This document shows positions 1 through 11,071 of a stretch of DNA of 64,000 nucleotides, in pieces. Source of the DNA: Gilvibacter sediminis (GTDB lineage: Bacteria; Bacteroidota; Bacteroidia; Flavobacteriales; Flavobacteriaceae); NCBI RefSeq assembly GCF_028561565.1, contig NZ_JAQQTE010000022.1, forward strand, positions 65,716-129,715, read 5' to 3'. Numbering within the stretch: the stretch's first letter is position 1; each line of letters begins with the position of its first letter. Under the pieces are notes generated by a model. It searched no databases and was not told where the DNA came from. It was given only the letters and a program-made list of their open reading frames with translations. The position numbers were made by a program, and so were the translations under genes.

Positions 1-138
1 AGACTGTAAAAGGTTTTTAGATTTTTGACGGTTGTTTTGACTGATATTACCGCGAATACCTAATATGATCACTGCAATTAGCAATACCGCTAGCGGCACC
101 ATAAAGAAATAACCGCCTTCTGAAATGATTTTGAACAT
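1..138 (-). CDS. N-terminal fragment of a small membrane protein, possibly MotA/TolQ/ExbB family (partial)
   Basis: Only the first 46 codons lie in the window; the gene continues beyond the left edge. The ATG is at 136-138. The visible protein starts MFKIISEGGYFF and then has one hydrophobic stretch (about residues 11-29, MVPLAVLLIAVIILGIRG) followed by a polar, lysine-rich segment. A short amphipathic start, a Gly-Gly-x-Phe turn and one long membrane helix resemble the start of MotA/TolQ/ExbB proton-channel proteins of Bacteroidota, but the diagnostic later helices are outside the window, so the family call is an inference. A TAGTTTTG box lies 26 bases upstream. Confidence 0.5.
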   Translation of the reverse strand, partial: MFKIISEGGYFFMVPLAVLLIAVIILGIRGNISQNNRQKSKNLLQS

Positions 139-164
139 GATTGTTGTTTTTAATTGAACTCCTC

Positions 165-172
165 CAAAACTA
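165..172 (-). promoter_or_regulatory. Bacteroidota -7 box (TAGTTTTG) for the partial membrane-protein gene
   Basis: On the minus strand the sequence reads TAGTTTTG, which fits the Bacteroidota sigma consensus TAnnTTTG, 26 bases before the ATG at 138. A GGAGGAG stretch follows it in the leader. No good TTTG -33 element is seen at the ideal spacing, so this is a weak prediction. Confidence 0.4.
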
Positions 173-345
173 AATGCAGATAGCTCACCATTTTGCCAAT
201 TGCGATTACCGCCTTGTTTTGTTCCTCTTTTAACTGGTGAAACGCCCTGTTTGGTTTAGGACCTTAAAGCCGTTATTTAGGAGCTCAATTTGGTAAATCA
301 TCGCTAAAAATATGGAATTAAAAACTTTTTACAGAACTTGCCCTC

Positions 346-1419
346 ATGGGCAAGATCGCCAATCGTTTCGCAAAGCGGATACTGCTACAAACCCTTTTCT
401 GGTTTGGGGTTTGGTTCTATTTTATGTACTTCTTTAGTTACAGCAGTAACAATAAGGACTATGCCTTTTGGTTTAGTCTTTGCCTTATGCCGGTGACCAT
501 GATTACCACTTATTTGGTCACTAGTTATTTGATGCCAAAGTACTTAGTGCTTAAAAAGTATGGCCTATTTGCCTTGTATCTCGGCTATACGTTGATCATA
601 TCCAGCTATGCCATCATGCTCAGTATTTTTGGTTGCTTTATCATTTTGTCTGAGGTAGATATGGATAATGTCCCTCCTTTGAGTCGTAACTTCTGGTTTG
701 TCTTGGCCTTAGTCTATTTGGTGGTTGGGGCGGTCAGTGCGGTGCGAATCATGCAGCTCGGCTACAGAAGTCTGAACAAAGCCCAAGCCTTGGAAAAAGA
801 CATGTTACAAAGAGAGTTGTATGTTAAAGATCAGGAATTGAGCTATTTAAAAAAGCAGATCCAACCGCATTTTCTTTTTAATGCTCTAAATACAATTTAC
901 AGCCTTTCTGTACGACGGATGGAGAATACTCCAGAGGTGATCCTGAAGTTGTCCAATCTGTTGGATTATTTACTCTATCAGGCCAGTAAACCCATGACGA
1001 GTTTGGAAAGTGAGGTAGCCCATTTGAAGGATTATATCGCCTTGGAAAAGGTGAGATTCCGTGATACCTTAGCGGTGGATGTTGATTTTGACGCACCTGA
1101 AACTCCAATTTCCCTGCCGCCGATGTTGCTGTTGCCCTTTGTAGAGAATGCCTTCAAACACGGCGTGATCAAAGATGATAAATTGCACATTAGGGTGTTT
1201 TGTGTAATGCAGCAGGAGCAGCTTAGATTTCAAGTGACCAATACCGCTGAGTTGCCAGCGCCAAATTCCCAGGGAGGTATTGGTTTGAGTAATTTGCGCA
1301 AGCGTTTGGAGCTTTTGTATCCGGGGCGATACCGTTTGCACACCGGCTATAACGAAGGTATTTTTACCGCGGAACTTCAGATTGATGACCCGCAAAATAT
1401 AAACGATGAAGAAGTATAA
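346..1419 (+). CDS. LytS-type sensor histidine kinase
   Basis: A 357-residue membrane histidine kinase of the LytS/His_kinase (PF06580) type. Four hydrophobic segments lie at about residues 13-35, 39-64, 72-101 and 116-136, followed by a short charged linker helix (140-168). The phospho-acceptor motif QPHFLFNALNTIYSL carries His175, and the ATPase N-box VENAFKHG is at 266-273 with Asn268; a GIGLSNLRKRL G-box follows near 311. It has no recognisable extracytoplasmic ligand domain, so the signal is probably sensed in the membrane. Its stop overlaps the start of the response-regulator gene by 14 bases, so the two are translated together as a two-component pair. The signal and target genes cannot be read from the sequence. 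Confidence 0.93.
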   Translation: MGKIANRFAKRILLQTLFWFGVWFYFMYFFSYSSNNKDYAFWFSLCLMPVTMITTYLVTSYLMPKYLVLKKYGLFALYLGYTLIISSYAIMLSIFGCFIILSEVDMDNVPPLSRNFWFVLALVYLVVGAVSAVRIMQLGYRSLNKAQALEKDMLQRELYVKDQELSYLKKQIQPHFLFNALNTIYSLSVRRMENTPEVILKLSNLLDYLLYQASKPMTSLESEVAHLKDYIALEKVRFRDTLAVDVDFDAPETPISLPPMLLLPFVENAFKHGVIKDDKLHIRVFCVMQQEQLRFQVTNTAELPAPNSQGGIGLSNLRKRLELLYPGRYRLHTGYNEGIFTAELQIDDPQNINDEEV

Positions 1420-2119
1420 GGTTTTAATAGTGGATGACGAACCTGAGGCCCGAGAGCTTTTGGAGCACTATCTGGAACATTTACCGGATTGTGAACTGGT
1501 GGGCTGTTGTAAAAACGGTGTTGAAGCTTTGCAAATGGTCAATAAACACCCTGTTGATCTCCTATTTTTAGACATTCAAATGCCCGGTATTTCTGGAGTG
1601 GAATTAGCCAAGAGCATACCTGCTGGCGTAAAGGTTATCTTTACCACAGCGCATCGTGAATACGCCGTGGAGGGTTTTGAATTGATGGCGGTAGATTATT
1701 TGTTGAAGCCGATTTCTTTAGATCGATTTTTAAAAGCGGCCTATCGTTTTATTGGCAACCAACCTCAAGAGGCTAGACCGAAAGAATCGATCTCAAAAGA
1801 TCCCAAGAGGGAATTTATTTTTGTTAGAGCGGATCGAAAAATGATCAAGGTAGCTCTTGACCAAGTGAAATATGTAGAGAGTATTCAAGACTATTTAAAG
1901 ATTCACACCTCAGAACAGGCCTTGGTCACTCGTGAGACCATGGCGCAATTACAACAACAGCTCCCCGAACAGGATTTCTTGCGTTGCCATCGTTCGTTTT
2001 TAGTCAACCTCAGACATATTGATTCTTATACCCACGAACAGATCACCATCGGGCGTAAATCCATTCCCATCAGCAGAAGTTATAAGGAGCAAACCTTAGA
2101 AAAGCTTCAATCCGTTTAG
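1406..2119 (+). CDS. LytTR-family response regulator
   Basis: A 237-residue response regulator. The receiver domain (1-120) shows Asp10/Asp11, phospho-acceptor Asp56 in LFLDIQMP, Thr80/81 and Lys101. A LytTR DNA-binding domain follows at about 135-235, with the family hallmark FLRCHRSFLVNLRHI near 191-205. The ATG lies inside the 3' end of the LytS-like gene (14-base overlap), so the kinase is its cognate partner. LytTR regulators bind paired direct repeats upstream of their targets; no such repeat stands out in the flanking sequence here. No terminator is evident before pyrG, which seems to have its own promoter. Confidence 0.94.
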   Translation: MKKYKVLIVDDEPEARELLEHYLEHLPDCELVGCCKNGVEALQMVNKHPVDLLFLDIQMPGISGVELAKSIPAGVKVIFTTAHREYAVEGFELMAVDYLLKPISLDRFLKAAYRFIGNQPQEARPKESISKDPKREFIFVRADRKMIKVALDQVKYVESIQDYLKIHTSEQALVTRETMAQLQQQLPEQDFLRCHRSFLVNLRHIDSYTHEQITIGRKSIPISRSYKEQTLEKLQSV

Positions 2120-2184
2120 GTCTTTTGACAGGCTTAAATCCGCAGTGGGAGAAAGCAGAAAAAACTCCTTGGGATTGGGAATAA

Positions 2185-3864
<1,680 letters not shown>

Positions 3865-3921
3865 ATGCCGCTTACGGCTAAGTAATTGCTATACCACAGA
3901 CGACCAAAAACTAATTAAACA

Positions 3922-3934
3922 TCCCAAATTGGGA
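3922..3934. repeat. Short perfect inverted repeat before yidC
   Basis: TCCCAA-A-TTGGGA is a perfect 6-bp inverted repeat with a one-base centre, ending 8 bases before the yidC ATG. Its right arm contains GGGAG at 3931-3935, which could act as a ribosome binding site, unusual for this genome. It may be coincidental. Confidence 0.35.
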
Positions 3935-3942
3935 GACACCAT

Positions 3943-5817
3943 ATGGAAGAAAAGAAGTTTGACTTAAACTCGTTGATCGGTTTTATCCTGATAGGGATCA
4001 TCATTGTTTATATGCTCTATCAAAATGCGCCAACTGAAGAAGAATTGCAGGAGCGCGCTAAACAAGAGCAAATTGACCAAGAGGAGGAAGATGCTGGTCA
4101 GCCAACCTTAGACCTTTCAAATACTCAAGAAGCTATTGTTGCTAATCCCGCGGATTCTGCGGCCACTGCTGCTGCTCAAAATGCGCTTGGAGCCTTTGCT
4201 TATTCTGCCGGATTACCTTCGGCTACGGAGAATATTACTGTTTTTGAGAACGATGTCTTGGAGCTTAAGGTCAGCAATCAAGGAGGTTATATTACAGAAG
4301 CCCGTCTTAAAGAGTTTGTCACTTATAAAGATGTTCCGGTTTATTTGATCAAAGACGGGAATGCTTCATTGGATCTGGTATTCAACCATCAGAATAGAAC
4401 CTTGCATTCCAAAGAATTGTTCTTTGAGCCAACCGTAAGTCAGGAAGGAGACAACAAGGTGCTTTCCATGAAGCTTAAAATTTCACCTACGCAATATTTA
4501 GAGTATCGCTATACGCTCAAGCCGGGAGACTATATGATGGATTTCTCTGTGCGTACGCAAGGGCTATCCAACGTTATGGATACTTCTAACGATGCGGTGT
4601 TGCATTGGGAATTGGCGGGTTACCGCCGGGCTAAGAGTGTCGCTTATGAGAACCGTTATACAGAACTCATTTGGGAGTATGAAGGCGGAAAGGATGATTA
4701 CCTCGGCCAACAACAACGCACTACGGACGAGTCTATAGATGTGACCTATGTAGCTTTTAAGCAGCACTTTTTCACATCAATCTTATTAACTGACAAACCT
4801 TGGAAGACAGCCAGCTTTGTCAGCGAGAACTTGGTAGAAGATGAAGACATCGACACGCTTTACACTAAGAAGTTTAAGGCCGAATTGCCTTTAGCATATT
4901 CTGGGGGAGAACTTTCTTACGATATGGATTGGTACTACGGACCCACCGATTACAAAATATTAAACGCCTATGACCGCAACCTAGATGAGGTAGTACCTCT
5001 TGGTTGGGGGATCTTTGGTTGGATCAACCGCTATTTATTCATTCCGCTATTTGGATTCCTATCGTCATTCTTGCCTTACGGTATCGCGATCATTGTCATG
5101 ACCATTTTAGTGCGATTGGCATTGAGCCCGGTTACCTACAAATCCTACCTGTCTCAGGCAAAGATGAAGGTGCTGCGTCCGGAGATCACAGAGATCAACG
5201 AAAAGCACAAGGACAACGCCATGAAGCGTCAGCAAGAGACTATGGCCTTATACCGAAAAGCAGGGGCTAGCCCAATGGCGGGTTGTATTCCAGCCTTGCT
5301 GCAATTGCCGGTATTCTATGCCTTGTTCCAGTTCTTCCCGTCAGCCTTTGCGCTGCGTCAAAAGAGCTTTTTATGGGCAGAGGATCTTTCCAGTTATGAT
5401 ACTATCTACGAACTGCCGTTCTCCATCCCACTTTACGGAGATCACATCAGTTTGTTCCCGATCCTAGCGTCTATTGCGATCTTTTTCTATATGACCATGA
5501 CCACAGGACAGACCATGCAACAACAGCAGCCTGGGATGCCTAACATGAAATTCATCATGTACATTTCGCCGCTATTCATGTTGGTATTCTTCAACAACTA
5601 CGCGAGTGGTCTTTCGCTCTATTACTTTATCTCCAACCTGATTACTATTGGAATTATGTTGGTGATCAAGAATTACATCATTGATGAGGATAAGATCCAC
5701 GCTAAGATCCAAGAGAACAAGAAAAAGCCGAAGAAGCAAAACCGTTTTCAACGCAAGATGTCTGAGATGATGGAGCAGGCTGAAGCGCAACAGCAACAGC
5801 GCGGCAAGAAGAAATAG
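3943..5817 (+). CDS. yidC: Membrane protein insertase YidC
   Basis: A 624-residue YidC/Oxa1 insertase of the Gram-negative type. It places membrane proteins into the inner membrane, alone or with SecYEG. There is an N-terminal helix at about 10-26, a large periplasmic beta-sandwich domain (about 85-345), then the conserved five-helix insertase core from about 355 to 590 with the cytoplasmic hairpin YKSYLSQAKMKVLRPEI and the motif GASPMAGCIPALLQLPVFYALF. The C-terminal tail is very basic (KKKPKKQNRFQRK... ending RGKKK), as expected for ribosome contact. The gene lies 78 bases after pyrG; GGGAG precedes the ATG. Confidence 0.97.
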   Translation: MEEKKFDLNSLIGFILIGIIIVYMLYQNAPTEEELQERAKQEQIDQEEEDAGQPTLDLSNTQEAIVANPADSAATAAAQNALGAFAYSAGLPSATENITVFENDVLELKVSNQGGYITEARLKEFVTYKDVPVYLIKDGNASLDLVFNHQNRTLHSKELFFEPTVSQEGDNKVLSMKLKISPTQYLEYRYTLKPGDYMMDFSVRTQGLSNVMDTSNDAVLHWELAGYRRAKSVAYENRYTELIWEYEGGKDDYLGQQQRTTDESIDVTYVAFKQHFFTSILLTDKPWKTASFVSENLVEDEDIDTLYTKKFKAELPLAYSGGELSYDMDWYYGPTDYKILNAYDRNLDEVVPLGWGIFGWINRYLFIPLFGFLSSFLPYGIAIIVMTILVRLALSPVTYKSYLSQAKMKVLRPEITEINEKHKDNAMKRQQETMALYRKAGASPMAGCIPALLQLPVFYALFQFFPSAFALRQKSFLWAEDLSSYDTIYELPFSIPLYGDHISLFPILASIAIFFYMTMTTGQTMQQQQPGMPNMKFIMYISPLFMLVFFNNYASGLSLYYFISNLITIGIMLVIKNYIIDEDKIHAKIQENKKKPKKQNRFQRKMSEMMEQAEAQQQQRGKKK

Positions 5818-5862
5818 CATAACAATTCGTTCATTATTGCGTTTGCTTTAAAAAGTAATTCT

Positions 5863-6552
5863 ATGCGATTCATAGCGATCTATTTTGTCATAGCAGTACT
5901 AACGTCTAGTACCCTTTGGGCTCAGGATGCAGTCAATCAATTTGATGAAGCGGGCAAGCGTCACGGGACTTGGAAAAAGTACTTTCCCAACAGCAAACAG
6001 TTGCGGTATCAAGGTACCTTTGAGCATGGAAAAGAGGTGGGAACCTTTAAGTTCTATTGCCAAGACTGTGGATCCCAGCCCGCATTGGTCAAGGAATTTG
6101 AAGCGGGATCAGACTTGGCTCAGCTGACTTATTACGATAAAGGCGGAAAACTCATCAGCCAGGGCCAAATGCGCGGCAAGATGAAGACCGGCACTTGGAC
6201 CTATTTCCACAAAGACGGCAAAACGATTATGACGGAAGAGAATTACGTCAACGATCAACTAGAAGGTCCAATGACGACCTACTATGCCAATGGGAATAAG
6301 ACAGAGACCTTGATTTACAAAAAAGGGAAGAGAGAAGGCGAGAGTCGTTATTACTCACCGGCTGGGGTAGAGATCAAATTCTTTACTTATGCTAACGATA
6401 TGCTGAACGGTCCGGTGAAATACTACGATGCGAAAGGTAATTTAATCATCAGCGGAAACTATAAGAATGACGCCAAACACGGGCTTTGGCAGTATTTTGA
6501 AGGCGGGAAGCTGGTCAAAGAAGAACGATTCCCCAAACCCAACGGGCAGTAG
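5863..6552 (+). CDS. Secreted MORN-variant repeat protein (YwqK-like)
   Basis: A 229-residue protein with an N-terminal signal peptide (residues 1-20, cut after LWA before QD). The rest consists of repeats of the form G-x-W-x-x-Y/F with intervening G-K/N-x-x-G turns (for example GKRHGTWKKYF, GKMKTGTWTYF, DQLEGPMTTYY, NDAKHGLWQYF), the MORN-variant repeat of the YwqK family. Such proteins are often automatically named toxin-antitoxin YwqK family antitoxin; nothing here suggests a toxin partner. It probably resides in the periplasm or at the outer membrane. It sits between yidC and mnmA on the same strand. Function unknown. Confidence 0.8.
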   Translation: MRFIAIYFVIAVLTSSTLWAQDAVNQFDEAGKRHGTWKKYFPNSKQLRYQGTFEHGKEVGTFKFYCQDCGSQPALVKEFEAGSDLAQLTYYDKGGKLISQGQMRGKMKTGTWTYFHKDGKTIMTEENYVNDQLEGPMTTYYANGNKTETLIYKKGKREGESRYYSPAGVEIKFFTYANDMLNGPVKYYDAKGNLIISGNYKNDAKHGLWQYFEGGKLVKEERFPKPNGQ

Positions 6553-6570
6553 TTATCTGTCGATTTTTCG

Positions 6571-6578
6571 TATTTTTG
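6571..6578 (+). promoter_or_regulatory. -7 box (TATTTTTG) of the mnmA promoter
   Basis: TATTTTTG is a full match to TAnnTTTG and lies 19 bases before the mnmA ATG. The sequence just upstream (ATCTGTCGATTTTTCG) has no clear TTTG -33 element. Confidence 0.55.
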
Positions 6579-6597
6579 CACCCCAGAATTTTTAAAG

Positions 6598-7773
6598 ATG
6601 AAACGCGTTGTCGTAGGACTTAGTGGTGGAGTGGATTCCAGTGTAGCAGCCTACTTGCTCAAAGAGCAGGGGTATGAGGTCATTGGTATCTTTATGAAGA
6701 ATTGGCACGATGATTCTGTGACCATTTCTAATGAATGCCCGTGGTTGGAAGATTCCAACGACGCCATGCTGGTTGCCGATAAGCTGGGAATTCCATTCCA
6801 AACAGTAGATCTGAGCGAGCAGTACAAAGAACGTATTGTAGACTATATGTTCCGTGAGTACGAGATGGGGCGCACCCCTAATCCGGATGTGCTTTGCAAT
6901 AGAGAGATCAAGTTTGACGTATTTTTAAAGATCGCGATGGATCTCGGTGCAGATTACGTGGCTACGGGTCACTATTGTAGAAAAGGCACACAAGTCATTG
7001 ATGGACAAGAGGTGTATTCTTTACTGTCTGGGGCAGATCCGAATAAGGATCAATCTTATTTCTTGTGTCAACTGTCTCAAGACCAATTGGCCAAAACGCT
7101 ATTTCCCGTTGGAGAACTTCAAAAAGCAGAGGTGCGTAAAATTGCTGCTGAGCAAGATTTGATCACTGCAGAGAAGCGTGACTCCCAAGGATTGTGTTTT
7201 ATTGGCAAAGTGCGTTTGCCGGACTTTTTACAACAACAATTGGCTCCAAAAGAAGGGCAAATTGTAGAAGTTCCTGCCGATCATCCCGTTTATGAATCAG
7301 CCTTACAAACCGAAGATACCTTAGAAGCTTTAGTGGCTAAACACGCTTATGAGCTCAGTGATGGGAAAGTGGTAGGCAATCATCAAGGAGCACATTACTT
7401 TACCAAAGGACAACGTAAAGGTTTGGCTGTAGGTGGAACCAAAGAGCCGCTTTTTGTCATTGATACCGATGTGACCAACAACATCATTTACACCGGCCAA
7501 GGTAAAGATCATCCAGGACTGTTCCGTAAAGGCTTGTTTGTGCAACAACCGGAAGTGCATTGGGTGCGTGAGGACTTGCGTTTGGAGGTAGATAAAAGCC
7601 TCGAAGTGATGGCGCGTATTCGCTACCGTCAACCGCTTCAAAAAGCCACTTTGCATCAAACCGAGCATGGCCTTTATGTCATCTTTGAAGAGGCGCAATC
7701 TGCGATTACCGAAGGTCAGTTCGTGGCTTGGTACCATCAAGAAGAACTGCTGGGAAGCGGCGTTATTTCCTAA
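6598..7773 (+). CDS. mnmA: tRNA-specific 2-thiouridylase MnmA
   Basis: A 391-residue tRNA U34 2-thiouridylase. It adds sulfur at wobble uridine 34 of Lys, Glu and Gln tRNAs using ATP and persulfide sulfur. The PP-loop [16 protein letters not shown] is at 6-21. The catalytic cysteines are Cys100 ([13 protein letters not shown]) and Cys200 ([12 protein letters not shown]). The TGHY motif at 123-126 and [10 protein letters not shown] near 147-156 are also present. The C-terminal beta-barrel domains are intact. It is somewhat longer than E. coli MnmA owing to an insertion near residues 225-260 ([19 protein letters not shown]). It has its own promoter. Confidence 0.97.
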   Translation: MKRVVVGLSGGVDSSVAAYLLKEQGYEVIGIFMKNWHDDSVTISNECPWLEDSNDAMLVADKLGIPFQTVDLSEQYKERIVDYMFREYEMGRTPNPDVLCNREIKFDVFLKIAMDLGADYVATGHYCRKGTQVIDGQEVYSLLSGADPNKDQSYFLCQLSQDQLAKTLFPVGELQKAEVRKIAAEQDLITAEKRDSQGLCFIGKVRLPDFLQQQLAPKEGQIVEVPADHPVYESALQTEDTLEALVAKHAYELSDGKVVGNHQGAHYFTKGQRKGLAVGGTKEPLFVIDTDVTNNIIYTGQGKDHPGLFRKGLFVQQPEVHWVREDLRLEVDKSLEVMARIRYRQPLQKATLHQTEHGLYVIFEEAQSAITEGQFVAWYHQEELLGSGVIS

Positions 7774-7805
7774 CTTTTTACGACCGAATTCGGTTTAAAT
7801 ATTCG

Positions 7806-7813
7806 TACTTTTC
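7806..7813 (+). promoter_or_regulatory. Predicted -7 box (TACTTTTC) upstream of the nitronate-monooxygenase-like gene
   Basis: TACTTTTC matches TAnnTTTG except at the last base and lies 22 bases before the ATG. The same box variant occurs at 11108-11115. No strong -33 element is visible. Confidence 0.4.
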
Positions 7814-7835
7814 TGTGGTCTAAAACAAACTGCAG

Positions 7836-8780
7836 ATGAGTAACGCAATCACTTCATTATTCGGAATTAAATACCCACTGATCCAAGGCGGAATGATCTG
7901 GAACAGCGGCTGGCGTTTGGCCAGTGCGGTAAGCAATGCTGGAGGTTTAGGTCTGCTAGGAGCGGGAAGTATGTATCCACAGGTGCTGCGCGAACACATT
8001 CAGAAGTGCAAAAAGGCCACAGATAAACCTTTTGGAGTAAACGTGCCCATGTTGTATCCAGATATTGAAGAGATCGTTGAGATCATCATTGAAGAAAAGG
8101 TTCCCATCGTCTTTACCTCAGCAGGAAATCCTAAGACCTATACCGCTCGTTTAAAGGAAGCTGGAATTACCGTGGTTCATGTGGTGAGTAGTGTGAAGTT
8201 TGCGCTTAAGGCTCAAGACGCTGGGGTAGATGCTGTGGTTGCCGAGGGCTTTGAAGCTGGAGGACATAACGGCCGTGAAGAAACCACCACCTTGACGTTG
8301 ATTCCCATGGTCAAAGCACATTTAAAGGTGCCGCTCATTGCAGCAGGTGGGATTGCTACTGGTAAAGCCATGTTGGCCGCTATGGTTCTTGGGGCAGATG
8401 GTGTGCAACTCGGCAGTCGTTTTGTAGCCTCCGAAGAATCTTCAGCGCATCAACTGTTTAAAGAAGCCGTGGTAGCTGCCAAAGAAGGTGATACGGAGCT
8501 TACCCTTAAAGAGCTCGCACCGGTACGCCTGCTTAAAAATAAATTCTATCAAGACGTAAAAGACTTATACAAAACGGGACCAACCGTGGAAGAACTCAAG
8601 GAACTCTTAGGTCGGGCTCGCGCCAAGCGGGGCATGTTTGAAGGAGATATGGTAGAAGGGGAATTGGAGATCGGGCAGATCTCTGGATTAATTAATGAGA
8701 TCAAACCCGCCGGGCAGATCGTTGCGGAAATGATCACAGAATACGAGCAGGCCAAGTTGCAAATCAATCAATTGTTCTAA
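7836..8780 (+). CDS. Nitronate monooxygenase / FabK-like FMN-dependent TIM-barrel oxidoreductase
   Basis: A 314-residue protein of the nitronate monooxygenase (2-nitropropane dioxygenase)/FabK family, FMN-binding TIM barrels. Family features seen: N-terminal YPLIQGGMIW, the FMN/substrate motif AEGFEAGGHNG with His144, the phosphate-binding PLIAAGGIATGKAM, and LGADGVQLGSRFVASEES. Nitronate monooxygenases oxidise toxic nitronates such as propionate-3-nitronate; FabK members instead reduce enoyl-ACP. Sequence reading alone does not decide between these. The C-terminal part (VEGELEIGQISGLINEIKPA) is typical of this family. Its stop overlaps the start of the DUF1835 gene (TAATG), so the two are translationally coupled. 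Confidence 0.85.
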   Translation: MSNAITSLFGIKYPLIQGGMIWNSGWRLASAVSNAGGLGLLGAGSMYPQVLREHIQKCKKATDKPFGVNVPMLYPDIEEIVEIIIEEKVPIVFTSAGNPKTYTARLKEAGITVVHVVSSVKFALKAQDAGVDAVVAEGFEAGGHNGREETTTLTLIPMVKAHLKVPLIAAGGIATGKAMLAAMVLGADGVQLGSRFVASEESSAHQLFKEAVVAAKEGDTELTLKELAPVRLLKNKFYQDVKDLYKTGPTVEELKELLGRARAKRGMFEGDMVEGELEIGQISGLINEIKPAGQIVAEMITEYEQAKLQINQLF

Positions 8781-9511
8781 TGCGTGCGGTACACATACTT
8801 AACGGAGATGCTTTGTTGGAACGGTTTCCAGAAAGCATTTCGGGAGATCTTTTAGTTTGTAGAGAATGCCTTATTGACGGGCCTTTGCAGGGAAGGAACC
8901 CAGAGACCTTCTTTGCCAACCGGATGGCCTATTTAGATGTTTCTTATGAAGATCCCGGAGGTGAGTTTTATTTAGAAGCTGTGCTGCCTCAGTTTGAATT
9001 GATGATGAATATTCCCGAACAGTCCAAGGTGTATTTTTGGTTTGAAGCGGATCTGTTCTGTCAATTCAACTTTTGGTTTTGTGCTTCGCTTATGGATACG
9101 AGCTCAGATTGTGAGTACTATTTAGTGTTGCCACCAGAGCCGCACCAATACGGTTTTTCAGGCTTGAAGAATTCGGAACTTGAAGTACTGCAGGAAATTG
9201 CGATTCCCATCTCAGCCTTGCTCATGGCTTCCATTCAAGAATTGTGGAAGGCGGCACGCAAAGCAGACCAAAAAAAGGTCAATACACTTGCCACGATGTT
9301 ATCTATTGCCGTTCCTGGGTTGAAAGACTTACCGTCTTTTTTGGAGCAGTTTTATAAGCAGCATTATTTAGAAGTTTTGGAAGATCTAATTGCAGATCCA
9401 GCATTGAACGACTTTCCGTCCGTCTTCCGTGCCTTTATGAAGCAAGAGCCGCAGTATGGATTTGGAGATCTGCTTTTAAAAAGATATTATGATCAACTAA
9501 CTCATCAATAA
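8780..9511 (+). CDS. DUF1835 domain-containing protein
   Basis: A 243-residue soluble protein. The N-terminus (VHILNGDALLERF, then GDLLVCRECLIDGPL near residues 22-36) matches the DUF1835 pattern, in which a nucleotide-binding-like start is followed by a conserved E-C-L-x-D-G-P motif. No signal peptide or membrane segment is present. It starts on the last base of the upstream stop codon (TAATG), which implies co-translation with the oxidoreductase. The function of DUF1835 proteins is not known to me, and the neighbour does not clarify it. Confidence 0.75.
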   Translation: MRAVHILNGDALLERFPESISGDLLVCRECLIDGPLQGRNPETFFANRMAYLDVSYEDPGGEFYLEAVLPQFELMMNIPEQSKVYFWFEADLFCQFNFWFCASLMDTSSDCEYYLVLPPEPHQYGFSGLKNSELEVLQEIAIPISALLMASIQELWKAARKADQKKVNTLATMLSIAVPGLKDLPSFLEQFYKQHYLEVLEDLIADPALNDFPSVFRAFMKQEPQYGFGDLLLKRYYDQLTHQ

Positions 9512-9526
9512 TAAATTTTGTCTCGA

Positions 9527-11038
9527 ATGGATTTCAAACGAATTTTAAACTTAAAGGTTCTTCTTCTGTTTCTTATCATTGTGTTGTCCAAGCCGGCAAG
9601 AGGGCAGGAGTTTCAAAACCTTAAGGCTACAACTACCCGGCCCTATTACGATAAAGTGAAAGCCGATAGTATCACGGCCTTGAAATTCCATTCCAGTCAA
9701 AAAGCGGTCCTAATTCGTGCGCAAAAGAGTTATATCTCCTTCAACCTTTTCAATGCATCCATGAATCTGGTAGACGATCAAAAGGTCAAAAAGAGCCAGA
9801 AGGAGGTCTATTTGGGAGAGTATATTTTAGGCGATCGTGTTATTGCCTTGACCCACTCCTTTGCCGGTCGTGGTTTCAGTACGCTATACGCCTACACCTA
9901 TGATGTCAACACCAAAAAACTCGATAAGAAAGAATTAATCGCCACCCCCATTGACAAGCGATTGGGGCTGTTTTCTACCAAGAAGAATTCAGAATTTATC
10001 ATTGATGATGCTAAAGCCACTTTCAGCATAGTAACTACTTTTAAGCGTAAGGATTTGATCCAATACAGCTTCATAACCTTTGATGCCAATTCCTTGGAGA
10101 AGCTTTACTCACAGGATTTGCAAAGGCAAGACCTTCGGAATTATGTCATTTTGGATGTTCTGCTGAACAAGCAAGGGCAATTAGAGGTTTTTGGTCAGTT
10201 TACCGCGGAATCCTTACAGGCAAAAAAATCGGATAATGCCTTCTACGTTGCCACTTTAGATGTTATTGATGAAAACGGAATTGTCTCCAAGGAATTCGAG
10301 ATTGATGAGCCGCTTCCCAACGGAATTCAACCTATCGCTACGGATACCTCCATTTATATGAACACATTCATAGAGGCTGAGACTGGAGGTGTTAATCAAA
10401 TAGAGACCTCTGTATTTGATAGAAATAGTTTTACACGTTCTGATCAATTGGTCTATACCTTTGATCAAAGCGTTTATGAAGCTTTTTTTGGAACAGAACG
10501 AGGTAATCGGAAAAAGAAGAAGAGTAAGGGTTTAGGCGAGTTTAGTATTAATTACATTATTCCGTCAGGAGATAATGGCTATTTTGTCTTAGCCGAGCTG
10601 AAAGAAATAATTGTGACTATGACGGGTGGAGCAGTCTCTGCTGGAGGCTCAACGACCCGAACTGTTTATTCTGACCTCTTGGTGTTTTATATTGATAATA
10701 GTGGAGTTGTAGTATGGGCTGATCATGTTCAAAAAGATACGGCATCTTATAAAAGAGCTTACAATGCTTATATCAAAGATAGGCAGCTAAATATTCTGCT
10801 CAATGGAGGAAGGAATTACGATACTACAAAGAATGGAGATCCTAACTTGAAGCAAGGCTTCTTAGAGGGCTCGGCCCTATACCGCGTGGTCTACACCTTA
10901 GATGGGACTCAGAAAGTGCAAAAGATCCAGGATAACAAAGACGACTATTACCTACCCAGATATGGTGCCTATGTCAATGGTAAGTTTATCATGATCAGCG
11001 ATTCGCGCTCCAAGCGTCGCTTTATGTTTTTGGAATAG
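9527..11038 (+). CDS. Exported protein of unknown function
   Basis: A 503-residue protein I do not recognise. I start it at ATG 9527 (MDFKRILNLKVLL...) because this gives a good signal peptide ending about residue 27 (SKPARG before QEFQ); the TTG at 9518 only adds MSR. The mature protein is rich in beta-strand-like repeats of aromatic and charged residues (for example LLVFYIDNSGVVVWADH, LNILLNGGRNYD), which would fit a propeller-like fold, but no named domain is evident. There is no C-terminal T9SS sorting domain. It begins 15 bases after the DUF1835 stop, so it is probably co-transcribed with it. Confidence 0.7.
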   Translation: MDFKRILNLKVLLLFLIIVLSKPARGQEFQNLKATTTRPYYDKVKADSITALKFHSSQKAVLIRAQKSYISFNLFNASMNLVDDQKVKKSQKEVYLGEYILGDRVIALTHSFAGRGFSTLYAYTYDVNTKKLDKKELIATPIDKRLGLFSTKKNSEFIIDDAKATFSIVTTFKRKDLIQYSFITFDANSLEKLYSQDLQRQDLRNYVILDVLLNKQGQLEVFGQFTAESLQAKKSDNAFYVATLDVIDENGIVSKEFEIDEPLPNGIQPIATDTSIYMNTFIEAETGGVNQIETSVFDRNSFTRSDQLVYTFDQSVYEAFFGTERGNRKKKKSKGLGEFSINYIIPSGDNGYFVLAELKEIIVTMTGGAVSAGGSTTRTVYSDLLVFYIDNSGVVVWADHVQKDTASYKRAYNAYIKDRQLNILLNGGRNYDTTKNGDPNLKQGFLEGSALYRVVYTLDGTQKVQKIQDNKDDYYLPRYGAYVNGKFIMISDSRSKRRFMFLE

Positions 11039-11071
11039 GACCGTGTTTATTTAGGTAGATTCTTCCCGAAT

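Noticed and set aside
5863-6552. YwqK-like protein as part of a toxin-antitoxin system
   Set aside because: It has a signal peptide and MORN-variant repeats, its neighbours are yidC and mnmA, and no small toxin gene is adjacent.
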